From an uncultured Aliiroseovarius sp. (GTDB lineage: Bacteria; Pseudomonadota; Alphaproteobacteria; Rhodobacterales; Rhodobacteraceae): a DNA stretch of 64,000 nucleotides. Of this stretch, positions 1-8,489 are shown in pieces (positions within the stretch are counted from its first letter, which is position 1; every line of letters starts with the position of its first letter). The position numbers and the translations under genes are program-made. The DNA is taken from NCBI RefSeq assembly GCF_947497285.1, contig NZ_CANMFT010000005.1:62001-126000 (forward strand), written 5' to 3'. Below the pieces are notes generated by a model. That model was not told the origin of the DNA. It worked only from the letters and a program-made list of their open reading frames with translations, and searched no databases.

Positions 1-2
1 CG

Positions 3-788
3 AAGGCGGGGCAGGGGTCGATTCACTTGCCTTTCCTGCTTGGTGGCGCGGTGTCACCCCTAACCATGGCGGGATCGGCGGCGCAGTGTTTGGCCGAAAG
101 CATGGTGTCTTGCGCAATCGCCCAGCTTGAACGCCCCGGCGCGCCAGTGGTCTTGGCAAGTTTCCTAAGCTCCATGTCATTGCGATCCGGCTCGCCCACA
201 TTTGGCACGTCCGAGGCAGCGGTGGGCAGTCTGGTCTTTGGCCAACTTGCGCGCCGTCTGAACCTGCCCCTACGCTGTGCAGGCAACTTCTCGACCTCGA
301 AACTGCCGGATGCGCAGGCGATGCAGCAAGCCATGATGTCGATGATGTCGGCCATCCATTGCGGCGCGAATTACCTGCTGCATTCAGCAGGGTTCCTCGA
401 TGGGCTTCTGTCGATGTCTTACGAGAAATTCATGCTCGACCTCGATCTGTGCGGCGCGCTTCATTCCTATCTGGACGGGGTGGCGGTGAACGAGGATACT
501 TTGGGCTTCGACGCGCTGGCCGAAAAGGGGCCGGGCGAGCATCTGTTCTCAACCGCCCACACGATGCGCCACTACAAAACCGCCTATTACGACAGTGCCT
601 TGGACGACCATCAACCATGGGAAACGTGGGATGAGCAGGGCGAGGTTGATATGGCCGCTCGTGCCAATTTGCGCTGGAAGGCCCAACTGGCGGCCTATGA
701 GGCGCCGCCCATCGACGCCGCCGTTGACGATGCCCTGAAAGAATTCATAGCCCGCAAAAAAGCGTCCATGGACGATGCTTGGTATTGA
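3..788 (+). CDS. Trimethylamine methyltransferase (MttB) family protein, 5' truncated by window edge
   Basis: This is the C-terminal half of an MttB-superfamily corrinoid methyltransferase. The reading frame is open to the first base, so the real start lies upstream; the track start at 27 (a TTG codon) is only an internal codon. The remaining roughly 261 residues carry family-like patterns such as the stretch around SKLPDAQAMQQ and the GFLDGLLSMSYEKFMLDLD region. Family members move a methyl group from a methylated amine or betaine to a corrinoid protein. Archaeal-type MttB uses pyrrolysine encoded by an in-frame TAG near residue 334 of about 500; by length that position should lie inside this fragment, yet no amber codon interrupts it, so this is probably a non-pyrrolysine member. 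It sits 24 bases before a demethylase-like oxidoreductase and is probably in the same operon. The substrate is unknown. Confidence 0.85.
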   Translation, partial: KAGQGSIHLPFLLGGAVSPLTMAGSAAQCLAESMVSCAIAQLERPGAPVVLASFLSSMSLRSGSPTFGTSEAAVGSLVFGQLARRLNLPLRCAGNFSTSKLPDAQAMQQAMMSMMSAIHCGANYLLHSAGFLDGLLSMSYEKFMLDLDLCGALHSYLDGVAVNEDTLGFDALAEKGPGEHLFSTAHTMRHYKTAYYDSALDDHQPWETWDEQGEVDMAARANLRWKAQLAAYEAPPIDAAVDDALKEFIARKKASMDDAWY

Positions 789-812
789 TGCTTGGTTTTA
801 AGGAAGACGACC

Positions 813-2855
813 ATGTCCACTGATCCCCTTTTGCAGCCCTATCAACTGGGACACCTGACCCTTCGCAACCGGATCATGACCACCAGCCATGAACCGGCCT
901 ATCCCGAAGATGGAATGCCCAAGGAGCGCTATGCGGCTTATCACGCAGAACGGGCCAAGGCTGGCGTCGCGATGGCGATGACGGCAGGGTCGGCCGCGGT
1001 GTCGAAGGACAGCCCACCCGTGTTCAACAACATCCTCGCCTATAAGGATGAGGTCGTTCCGTGGATCAGAAATCTTACCGATGCTGTCCATGAACATGGC
1101 GCGGCCTGCATGATCCAGCTGACCCATCTTGGGCGGCGCACGGGTTGGAACAAAGGCGACTGGTTGCCGCCGGTCTGTTCTACGCCACACCGTGAACCGG
1201 CCCACCGCGCTTTTCCAAAATTGGCAGAGGACTGGGATATCACCCGTATCATTTCCGATTTTGCCGACGCGGCTGAGCGGATGAAAGAGGGTGGCATGGA
1301 TGGGGTCGAGATTATGACCCATGGGCATCTGCTGGATCAGTTCATTTCGCCCCTGACCAATCGTCTCGATGGACCCTACGGCGGTGATCTGACAGGGCGG
1401 ATGCGACTGACGATGGACATCATTGATGCCGTGCGTGGACGCGTCGGCAATGAATTTATCCTCGGCGTGCGTTTTGCCCCGGACGAAGCTCAGGACGGTG
1501 GCATTGACCCGGAAATGGGCATGGAGATTGCCAAGATGCTGCGCGATAGCGGGCAGGTGGATTATCTGAACATCAACCGCGGGCGCATTCATACGGACCC
1601 GGCGATGACAGATATGATCCCCATTCAGGGCGCGCCCTCGTCGCCGCACCTGGATTTTGCCGGGCGGGTGCGTGCCGAAATCGGCATGCCCACTTTTCAC
1701 GCCGCCCGTATCCCTGACGTGGCAACGGCGCGTCATGCAATTTCCTCGGGCCAACTCGACATGGTGGGCATGACGCGCGCGCACATGGCTGACCCCCATA
1801 TCGTGCAGAAGATCATCGAAGGGCGCGAGGATGACATTCGCCCCTGTGTCGGCGCGACCTACTGTCTGGACCGTATCTATCAGGCGGGCGATGCGTTGTG
1901 CATCCACAATGCCGCCACCGGGCGCGAATTGACGATGCCGCATGTGGTCGAAGCGGCCCCCGAGAACCGTAGAGTCGTGATCGTCGGCGCTGGGCCTGCC
2001 GGTTTGGAGGCCGCCCGCGTGGCCGCCGAGCGTGGGCATGATGTGACCGTCTTTGAGGCGCAACCCAACCCCGGTGGGCAGGTGCGCCTGACCGCCCAAA
2101 CCCCGCGCCGGCGCGAGATGATCGGGATCATCGACTGGCGCATGGCGCAATGTGCCGCGCGGGATGTGACGTTTCATTTCAACACATGGGCCGAAGCCGA
2201 AAATGTGACTGCGCTAAACCCAGACGTGGTGATTGTCGCCACCGGCGGTCTGCCGAACCTTGAGCTGTTTGAAAGCAAGGGCGATCAGGACTTGGCTGTC
2301 AGCGCGTGGGACGTGATCGCGGGCGACGTGAAATGTGCGGGCGATGTGCTGATCTATGACGAAAGCGGGGACCACCCCGCACTGCAAGCCGCCGAAATTG
2401 CCGCCGAGGCTGGGGCGCAGGTCGAGGTCATGACACCCGACCGCGTCTTCGCCCCTGACATCATGGCGATGAACTTGGTGCCCTACATGCGGTCGCTCCA
2501 ACCCAAAGGCGTGCGGTTCACCGTGACCGAGCGGCTGCTGGACATCGCACGAGATGGCAACCGCCTGCGTGTGACCCTTGGCACGGACTATTCAGATTAC
2601 ACCCGCGAAGCGACCTATGATCAGGTGGTGGTCAACTACGGCACGTTGCCGATGGCGGACCTTTATTTTGATCTGAAAGAGACGTCCGTGAACCGTGGCG
2701 AAGTGGATCAGGCCGCCCTGATCGAGGGTCGCCCGCAGTCGATCCGCACCAATCCAGACGGCGCGTTTCAGCTTTTCCGGATCGGTGATGCGGTATCTGC
2801 GCGCAACACCCATGCGGCGATCTATGACGCGCTACGGTTGGTCAAGGATATCTAA
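813..2855 (+). CDS. Old Yellow Enzyme/FAD oxidoreductase, N-methylproline demethylase-like
   Basis: This 680-residue protein has the two-part layout of the trimethylamine dehydrogenase / 2,4-dienoyl-CoA reductase family: an N-terminal FMN-binding TIM barrel (about residues 1-345), a short cysteine segment, and a C-terminal FAD/NAD(P) domain starting with VVIVGAGPAGLEAA at about residue 390. The cysteine segment reads CVGATYC followed eleven residues later by another C, so one Cys of the usual CxxC start is Ala. Related rhizobial proteins act as N-methylproline or stachydrine demethylases, which fits the neighbouring MttB-family gene; the exact substrate is inferred. The ATG at 813 is preferred over the track start at 792 because AAGGAAG lies at ideal spacing upstream and the protein then begins MSTDPLLQPYQLG, as family members do. 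Confidence 0.88.
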   Translation: MSTDPLLQPYQLGHLTLRNRIMTTSHEPAYPEDGMPKERYAAYHAERAKAGVAMAMTAGSAAVSKDSPPVFNNILAYKDEVVPWIRNLTDAVHEHGAACMIQLTHLGRRTGWNKGDWLPPVCSTPHREPAHRAFPKLAEDWDITRIISDFADAAERMKEGGMDGVEIMTHGHLLDQFISPLTNRLDGPYGGDLTGRMRLTMDIIDAVRGRVGNEFILGVRFAPDEAQDGGIDPEMGMEIAKMLRDSGQVDYLNINRGRIHTDPAMTDMIPIQGAPSSPHLDFAGRVRAEIGMPTFHAARIPDVATARHAISSGQLDMVGMTRAHMADPHIVQKIIEGREDDIRPCVGATYCLDRIYQAGDALCIHNAATGRELTMPHVVEAAPENRRVVIVGAGPAGLEAARVAAERGHDVTVFEAQPNPGGQVRLTAQTPRRREMIGIIDWRMAQCAARDVTFHFNTWAEAENVTALNPDVVIVATGGLPNLELFESKGDQDLAVSAWDVIAGDVKCAGDVLIYDESGDHPALQAAEIAAEAGAQVEVMTPDRVFAPDIMAMNLVPYMRSLQPKGVRFTVTERLLDIARDGNRLRVTLGTDYSDYTREATYDQVVVNYGTLPMADLYFDLKETSVNRGEVDQAALIEGRPQSIRTNPDGAFQLFRIGDAVSARNTHAAIYDALRLVKDI

Positions 2856-2862
2856 GGACGCG

Positions 2863-3192
2863 CTAGCTGCCCTGTTGGACCCGCTCGATATAGGCGCGCA
2901 GTTCGCCCGCCTCGTGCCGCGCATCGCGCAGACCGTCCATGGCAGCGCTCAACTCGGCCTCGGTCTGGTGCAGTTGGTTCGACATCTCTGCTTCGCGCTG
3001 CTGAAGATAGGTTATCGCTTGATCGCGCGTCTCTTCCGCCTCGTGCAGCGCTTGTGCCATCTTGTCCAGTTCGCCCATCTCTGACCCGGAAACCTGTACG
3101 AAGCGGTGGATCAGCCAATGAGCAAACCACCCCAAAACAAAGGCCACGAACAGGATGATGGCGGTCACGATGATAAACTCGGTTCTGTTCAT
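2863..3192 (-). CDS. Small membrane-anchored coiled-coil protein
   Basis: The 109-residue product has one N-terminal transmembrane segment (about residues 6-29, IIVTAIILFVAFVLGWFAHWLI) followed by a hydrophilic, Glu/Gln/Ala-rich helix with heptad character up to the C terminus. I do not recognise a named family. It lies 23 bases downstream of the OmpA-like gene on the same strand, as the third gene of a ubiA-OmpA-coiled-coil run, so a role at the inner membrane or envelope is plausible but not shown. The gene meets the demethylase gene tail to tail with only 7 bases between them. The start is the ATG at 3192, with only a weak ribosome binding site. Confidence 0.72.
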   Translation of the reverse strand: MNRTEFIIVTAIILFVAFVLGWFAHWLIHRFVQVSGSEMGELDKMAQALHEAEETRDQAITYLQQREAEMSNQLHQTEAELSAAMDGLRDARHEAGELRAYIERVQQGS

Positions 3193-3215
3193 CGGCTTTG
3201 GTCCTTGTGTATCGC

Positions 3216-5291
3216 TCAGCGTTCAGGGCGCGGCTTGGGGCGGGTGTCTTCGTCTTCAGGTGTCAGGGAGGCTGGCCCGGCAAAAGGAGGGCCGCTTGCC
3301 GCGTCGCCTTCGGCGGTGTCGTCTTCCTGTGGTGTTTCAGAGGCATCGGTGTCAGTCGCTGCCGGATCGTCGCTACCGCCGGTCGGGTCAGCCTGCGTGG
3401 CCGGATCCCCCTCGCCTGTTTCGTCCGCAGCGCCCTCAGCTTCAGGATCTTGGGTGTCGTCGGCCTCTAGCAATTTAAACTCGATGCGACGGTTGGCTTC
3501 GCGACCGTCTTCGGTGCCGTTGTCGGCAATGGGATCGTCTTCGCCATAGCCTTTCGCCGTCAAGTTCGTCGTCAGAATGCGCCGGGTCAGAAGCGCGTTC
3601 AGGACGGCCTGTGCCCGGTTCTGCGACAGGGCCTGGTTCATTTCTTCACGACCCTGACTGTCGGTATAGCCTGCAATCTCCATACGCACGTCAGCGCAAT
3701 CTTTCATAATCTCAGCGATCTTGTCGATTGTGCCCGCTGCCGAGGTTTCGATATTCGCAGATCCGGGGGCAAAGGTGATCTTGGCCTCGTTCATGACCGC
3801 GTTGATGTTGGCCGCACATTGCTGAGGGCTGGGCAAGTCGTGACGCGGGTCAAGTTCTTCCTTGTAGACGACATTGACCCGGAAGTTCTCGGACGCCCCC
3901 AGCTTTCCGCTCAGCACACGTGACACCATCGCACTGGCGTCCGGGTCACCGGTCATGCCACGCAGGTCGACGACTTCTGGTTGCACCACTGCGGCGCCGC
4001 TGGACAGCAGTGACAAAGCCTCAAGCGCGGCCAGCACGCGGGTCGGCCAGTCGGCAGGCAAATCCGGGTCCAAACGGGTCGCGGGATACACGTTGGTCGA
4101 TCCGAATCTTGCGCGTGCATAGTTTTCCGCGGCACTTCGCAGGGTTTCATCGGTCAGACGTCCACGCAGCTGCACCGTGCCTTCCGGGCTTTTCGTGGCC
4201 ACGAATTCCGGTGGTCCCTGTCCGTCGCCACTGCCGTCGATCTTTACGGGTTCGGGCAACACGGAGTGCAGCGAATAGAGGTCGGGCAGATCGTTTTCAA
4301 GTTCTCCTACGATCCGGTCGAACGTCGCCTGTGGGGTCGTGTCGGGGGCGACCAGCGTCACATCGGCATCCGAAAAAGTGATCGAGCCGCCTTCAAGCGC
4401 CTTGATCGCGCGAATGCCCAGTTCGACGGCCTCTGGCCAATCTGGCGAGGGAACACCCAAGCCGATGGTGCAGTTCGCACTGCCCTCTAGCCCGGCGTCG
4501 GTCGCCGCCGATACAATCTTTGCGCGCCCCACTGTGTCATGCGCCGAACACGCATCGAAACGCGCGCCTTCTTCGTCGATCAGAAAACGCAGCGTGAAGG
4601 GGGTGATGACCGGGCGCGGGGCCGCGATGTCGATGGCCAGCAGCGCCGATCTGGGTGCCTCGCGCTTAAGCTCCCGTGCCCAGGTCGCCTTTTGTTTTTC
4701 ACTGTCGGCCAACGCCGTAATGGCCACCTTTCCGGCGTCCATCGAAATCTTTGACCGCGGCAGCTTTTCAAGCGCGAACATTGCAAATTCCAGCGCCTCT
4801 GCCCAATTGGCGGGCACCGGGTAGTCCGCGACTTCTAGAAGGTCGGTGACATGGCTGCCGCGTGCGATCTGCTGGACATCTTCGTTCAGGGCTTCGCGGT
4901 CGGTTTGTGCCGGAATGAGACCGATCATCGAAATGCCCGCGTCGTTTCGCAAAATCTCGATGGAAAAGCGGGGCGGCTCGATCGCTTCCGTCGCCGGGAT
5001 CGAGATATTGTCGATCACACGCGCCGCATCGACCACCGAACCTGCAGCAGACAAGGCGCGAAACCTTGCTGCTTCGCTGGGGGCCGTGCCGGACAGCACC
5101 ACCTGCAATCCATCGGATTGCACGCTTGCCCATTCATATCCGTGCAGGATCAGTTGTCCTTCCACCGCGTCTTGCGAGCTCGTTTCAATAGCTGTCACCG
5201 ACAGCGTTGCCGCCAGCAGGGACACCAGGGCTGCAATGGCGAACGAGGCAGGAACCAGAATGATGTGCGAAAGGCGCATGCGTAAGGGCAT
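3216..5291 (-). CDS. OmpA-family protein with BON-like N-terminal repeats
   Basis: The product (691 residues from this ATG) has an N-terminal hydrophobic segment, a long middle region with repeated BON-like stretches (for example DGLQVVLSGTAPSEA), and a C-terminal OmpA peptidoglycan-binding domain recognisable from ITFAPGSANI, IAGYTDSQG, LSQNRAQAV and ANRRIEFKL. Such proteins tie the envelope to peptidoglycan. After the OmpA domain comes a tail of about 80 residues very rich in Asp, Glu, Thr and Pro. The track ORF begins at a TTG at 5342, directly after the ubiA stop; neither start has a good Shine-Dalgarno, and I prefer the ATG at 5291 because it places a short basic segment before the hydrophobic helix. 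A third option is the ATG at 5279. Confidence 0.85.
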   Translation of the reverse strand: MPLRMRLSHIILVPASFAIAALVSLLAATLSVTAIETSSQDAVEGQLILHGYEWASVQSDGLQVVLSGTAPSEAARFRALSAAGSVVDAARVIDNISIPATEAIEPPRFSIEILRNDAGISMIGLIPAQTDREALNEDVQQIARGSHVTDLLEVADYPVPANWAEALEFAMFALEKLPRSKISMDAGKVAITALADSEKQKATWARELKREAPRSALLAIDIAAPRPVITPFTLRFLIDEEGARFDACSAHDTVGRAKIVSAATDAGLEGSANCTIGLGVPSPDWPEAVELGIRAIKALEGGSITFSDADVTLVAPDTTPQATFDRIVGELENDLPDLYSLHSVLPEPVKIDGSGDGQGPPEFVATKSPEGTVQLRGRLTDETLRSAAENYARARFGSTNVYPATRLDPDLPADWPTRVLAALEALSLLSSGAAVVQPEVVDLRGMTGDPDASAMVSRVLSGKLGASENFRVNVVYKEELDPRHDLPSPQQCAANINAVMNEAKITFAPGSANIETSAAGTIDKIAEIMKDCADVRMEIAGYTDSQGREEMNQALSQNRAQAVLNALLTRRILTTNLTAKGYGEDDPIADNGTEDGREANRRIEFKLLEADDTQDPEAEGAADETGEGDPATQADPTGGSDDPAATDTDASETPQEDDTAEGDAASGPPFAGPASLTPEDEDTRPKPRPER

Positions 5292-5342
5292 CCGTTTGCT
5301 TGTTGACTTGTGCTTCTTAGGGCGTGTCTTTGCCCGGTGCAA

Positions 5343-6311
5343 TCACACGAGCAGCGCGATGGCAAGAAATAGCACAGGAATTAGGCCTGCATCGCGGTTG
5401 GATCTAAACAGACGCAGGCAGGTCTCGGAGCTGTCCGTGTCAAGTTGCCTGAGCTGCCACATCAGGTGCCATCCCATAAACCAGACCCCGCCAAGCACCA
5501 CTGCAAGAGAAAGAACGTTTTCACCCGGTGCAAGGGCCAAAATAAAGGCCAATGCAAGCAAGGCAACTGTGGCGATCTGGAAGAAAAGCAGCCACTTACG
5601 GCTGTTGTCACCGAAGAGCCGTGCGGTGGACTTAACCCCGATCAGGGCATCATCCTCGGCGTCTTGGTGTGCATAGATCGTGTCATAAAACAGTGTCCAC
5701 GCGATACCTGCGGCATATAGCACCAAAGCGGGCCAGCCAAGGCTCCCGGTATGTGCGGTCCAAGCCAGCAACGCGCCCCAGTTGAAGGCGATGCCCAGAA
5801 AGACCTGCGGCCACCATGTGAATCGCTTGGCGAAGGGATAGATCGCGACCGGGGCCAGCGACACAATGCCCAGCAAGATGGTTGCGCCGTTGAACGTCAG
5901 TAAAATCCCGAAGGCGATCAATGCCTGCAGGGCCATCCATATCGCAGCCTGTTTTGCGGTGACTTGCCCGGACGGAATGGGCCTGCTGCGGGTGCGTTCG
6001 ACCTGTGCATCAATGTCGCGGTCGGTGATGTCGTTCCACGTGCAACCCGCACCACGCATCAGCCATGCCCCGATGGCGCAGCCCAGTATGATCCACAGAT
6101 CGAACCAGCCGAACCGCCCGGTCGCATTGGCGGCGAGAAGCAGCCCCCACCAGCACGGCAGCAGCAACAGCCAGGTGCCAATGGGCCGGTCCGCGCGACT
6201 GAGGCGCAGGTAAGGGCGGCTCCAACCCGGTGCGCGACGATCGACCCAATTGCCGGTATAGGCATCGGCGACTTGCCCTTTTGGCTCTGGCATATTGGCG
6301 TTTTGGGTCAT
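5343..6311 (-). CDS. ubiA: 4-hydroxybenzoate polyprenyltransferase
   Basis: UbiA joins the polyprenyl tail to 4-hydroxybenzoate in ubiquinone synthesis and is an integral inner-membrane protein. The 322-residue sequence shows the two Asp-rich prenyl-diphosphate-binding motifs: NDITDRDID at about residue 93, and DTIYAHQDAEDD at about 210-221. Several hydrophobic helices lie between and after them. The length is typical if slightly long at the N terminus. The stop codon is immediately followed by the OmpA-like gene. The start ATG at 6311 has a GAGGG-type binding site and is only 11 bases from the start of divergent rsmE, so the ubiA promoter must overlap the rsmE coding region. Confidence 0.95.
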   Translation of the reverse strand: MTQNANMPEPKGQVADAYTGNWVDRRAPGWSRPYLRLSRADRPIGTWLLLLPCWWGLLLAANATGRFGWFDLWIILGCAIGAWLMRGAGCTWNDITDRDIDAQVERTRSRPIPSGQVTAKQAAIWMALQALIAFGILLTFNGATILLGIVSLAPVAIYPFAKRFTWWPQVFLGIAFNWGALLAWTAHTGSLGWPALVLYAAGIAWTLFYDTIYAHQDAEDDALIGVKSTARLFGDNSRKWLLFFQIATVALLALAFILALAPGENVLSLAVVLGGVWFMGWHLMWQLRQLDTDSSETCLRLFRSNRDAGLIPVLFLAIALLV

Positions 6312-6322
6312 AGGTTTCCCTC

Positions 6323-7048
6323 ATGAAACAGGCGAAAGTCAGGCTCTATGTAGATCACCCCTTGGCCGAGGGGCAAACCGTTTCGCTGTCACGCGAACAG
6401 GCGCACTACCTTTTTGGGGTGATGCGGTTGGGCGAAGGCGACCTTGTGGCACTGTTTAACGGGCGGGACGGAGAGTTTCCGGCGCAGATCGTCGAGGCTG
6501 GCAAACGCAAGGGTGTTCTGGAATGTCAGACCCAGTCGCGGCCATTGCACATGCCGCCCGATCTGTGGCTGTGCTTTGCGCCGATCAAGAAGGCGCGCAC
6601 CGATTTCATCGTCGAAAAGGCCGCCGAGATGGGGGCGGCGCTGATCCAGCCCATGTCGACCGAATACACCAATTCCGAACGTATCCGCCGTGACCGGCTG
6701 CAGGCCCATGCCATCGAAGCCGCCGAGCAATGCGGTGGCACCTATGTGCCCGACGTGGTCGATCTGATGCGCATGGACAGGCTGTTGGACGCATGGCCAG
6801 ATGATCGCCAGATCATGTTTTGTGACGAAGCGCTTGTGGGTGCGGCCGAGACACTCTCTGCCGCCAGTGGGCACCGCTGGGCCATCTTCATCGGCCCCGA
6901 AGGCGGGTTCTCTGACCGGGAACGGGCGCGCCTGCATGCGATGGAAAACGCCCACCCCGTTAGCCTTGGTCCGCGCATCCTGCGCGCCGATACTGCCGCC
7001 GTGGCGGCCATGACCATGTGGCAGCAGGTGTTGGGAGATTGGTCTTGA
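6323..7048 (+). CDS. rsmE: 16S rRNA (uracil1498-N3)-methyltransferase
   Basis: RsmE methylates N3 of U1498 in 16S rRNA using S-adenosylmethionine. The 241-residue protein has the small N-terminal domain followed by a SPOUT knot domain with characteristic segments: KKARTDFIVEKAAEMGA, an IFIGPEGGFSDRE loop near residue 195 and LGPRILRADTAAVAA near the end. Its length matches the family. The ribosome binding site is poor (a pyrimidine-rich stretch precedes the ATG) and the gene is divergent from ubiA at 11-base spacing. Its stop codon overlaps the probable TTG start of the next gene, suggesting translational coupling. Confidence 0.95.
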   Translation: MKQAKVRLYVDHPLAEGQTVSLSREQAHYLFGVMRLGEGDLVALFNGRDGEFPAQIVEAGKRKGVLECQTQSRPLHMPPDLWLCFAPIKKARTDFIVEKAAEMGAALIQPMSTEYTNSERIRRDRLQAHAIEAAEQCGGTYVPDVVDLMRMDRLLDAWPDDRQIMFCDEALVGAAETLSAASGHRWAIFIGPEGGFSDRERARLHAMENAHPVSLGPRILRADTAAVAAMTMWQQVLGDWS

Positions 7049-7917
7049 TCCGCATGGCGAGGCCTGGTGATGAGGGCGCTATAGATGCGTTCCTGAAGCC
7101 CCATTCGGCAAGCTCCATGTTCTTGCGATCCAACCTTGCGCAATTCGGGCTGGGACTTGGCCCGGATCGGTCCGACGACCCGCGCGCGACAACGTTTTGG
7201 CTGGCCAAGAATGGTGCTATGCGCGCGGTCTTTGGGCTGAGCAACGCCGGGTTTGTGATGGGTCAAGCACCAGACAACGACCCCGATGACTGGATCGCTT
7301 TTCGCGACGCGCTGAAAGGCGCAACGGTGGCAGGCATCACGGGGGCCACGCCTCAGATCAAGACTGCAATAGAGGTTCTGGGGCTACAGAATGCGCCATA
7401 TTCGGTGATGCGCGATGAGCCGCATTACAGGCTGGACCTTCACGATCTTGAAGACCCCGCCAGCAACGCGCGGTTGCGTCCCGCCAAGCCTGACGATCTT
7501 GACCTGCTGGTCGACTGGATCATTGACTATGACACCAGTGTTTTGGGGTCTCCTTTGAACGACGTGACCCGCGCGCGCGCCAGTGCAAATGCGCAGGCGC
7601 ACATGAATTCAGACAGCCATCGTATTCTGGAGGTCGACGGCATGCCCGTCGCGAAGACCGCGTTCAACGCGTCCTTGCCGGACATGGTGCAGATCGGCGG
7701 CGTCTACACGCCCCCGGAACACCGGTCGAAAGGCTATGCCCGAACCGCTGTCGCGCTTCACCTATTGGAAGCGCGCGAACGCGGTGTGAAAACCGCGATC
7801 CTGTTTGCCAGCGGCAAACCCGCCTGCCGTGCCTATGAAGCCATCGGGTTTCAGAGGATCGGAACCTATACGCTTGGCATCCTTACCGAACCACACGTGA
7901 TCGGAGCGACCTCATGA
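7045..7917 (+). CDS. GNAT-family N-acetyltransferase
   Basis: The 290-residue protein carries a GNAT acetyl-CoA-binding core in its C-terminal half: a VYTPPEHRSKGYARTAVALHLL segment (the family's Q/RxxGxG/A loop) and ASGKPACRAYEAIGFQRIG at the end. The N-terminal half is less conserved and may be a second, degenerate GNAT-like module. The acceptor substrate cannot be read from the sequence. I place the start at the TTG at 7045, which overlaps the rsmE stop (TTGA) and follows GGGAG; the track start at 7018 lies inside rsmE, and an ATG at 7054 is an alternative. The end overlaps the next gene by ATGA. Confidence 0.82.
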   Translation: MIRMARPGDEGAIDAFLKPHSASSMFLRSNLAQFGLGLGPDRSDDPRATTFWLAKNGAMRAVFGLSNAGFVMGQAPDNDPDDWIAFRDALKGATVAGITGATPQIKTAIEVLGLQNAPYSVMRDEPHYRLDLHDLEDPASNARLRPAKPDDLDLLVDWIIDYDTSVLGSPLNDVTRARASANAQAHMNSDSHRILEVDGMPVAKTAFNASLPDMVQIGGVYTPPEHRSKGYARTAVALHLLEARERGVKTAILFASGKPACRAYEAIGFQRIGTYTLGILTEPHVIGATS

Positions 7918-8426
7918 GCTTCGTGCGTCCCGAAGCGGGCAAAGCGCTAATCCGCTATCGCGAAGCCATGGTGGGCGGCGCGGTGGTTTTTCTGGGTCTT
8001 TGGTGGGCGATTGGCTCGCTTGGCCTGATCAAGTGGATCGGCCTGACCGTCGCGGCGTTCGGCGCTGCGATCCTGTGGTCAGGCTTGCGTCATGCGCGCA
8101 TCCGTGCGGGCCATGGTGGCGTTGGTGTGGTGCAGGTGGATGAACGACAAATCACCTATCTGGCGCCCGTCGGGGGCGGGTTCGCTTCGCTTGACGATGT
8201 GGGCCGGATCGAGATCGCAAAAGACCGCGCGGGCATGGCTGTTTGGCGCTTTCGCACAGGCAACGAGATTTTGTTCATCCCCGCGCGCGCAGAAGGGGCC
8301 GAGGCGCTGTTTGACGCGCTCACCGCTCTGTCTGGCGCAGACATTGATGCGGCCATCCGTGCCGCCAATACGCCACCCAATGAAACCGTCGTGATCTGGC
8401 AGCGCGCTGTCGTTAAGCTGCATTGA
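7914..8426 (+). CDS. Conserved hypothetical membrane protein
   Basis: The 170-residue product has two closely spaced hydrophobic segments (about residues 18-35 and 37-58) followed by a soluble domain with alternating beta-like hydrophobic patterns, a layout often seen in small inner-membrane proteins with a PH-like cytoplasmic part. I do not recognise a named family. It begins at ATGA overlapping the stop of the GNAT gene and is therefore the third gene of the rsmE transcription unit. Function is unknown. Confidence 0.78.
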   Translation: MSFVRPEAGKALIRYREAMVGGAVVFLGLWWAIGSLGLIKWIGLTVAAFGAAILWSGLRHARIRAGHGGVGVVQVDERQITYLAPVGGGFASLDDVGRIEIAKDRAGMAVWRFRTGNEILFIPARAEGAEALFDALTALSGADIDAAIRAANTPPNETVVIWQRAVVKLH

Positions 8427-8489
8427 CAGTCCCGGCCCATTGGACCACCACTGAATGACCCTGCAAGGCGCGAACAGTAGGAGACGCCC

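Noticed and set aside
798-2177. Long minus-strand ORF of 459 aa
   Set aside because: It is the antisense shadow of the demethylase gene; His/Arg-rich composition with no family motifs.
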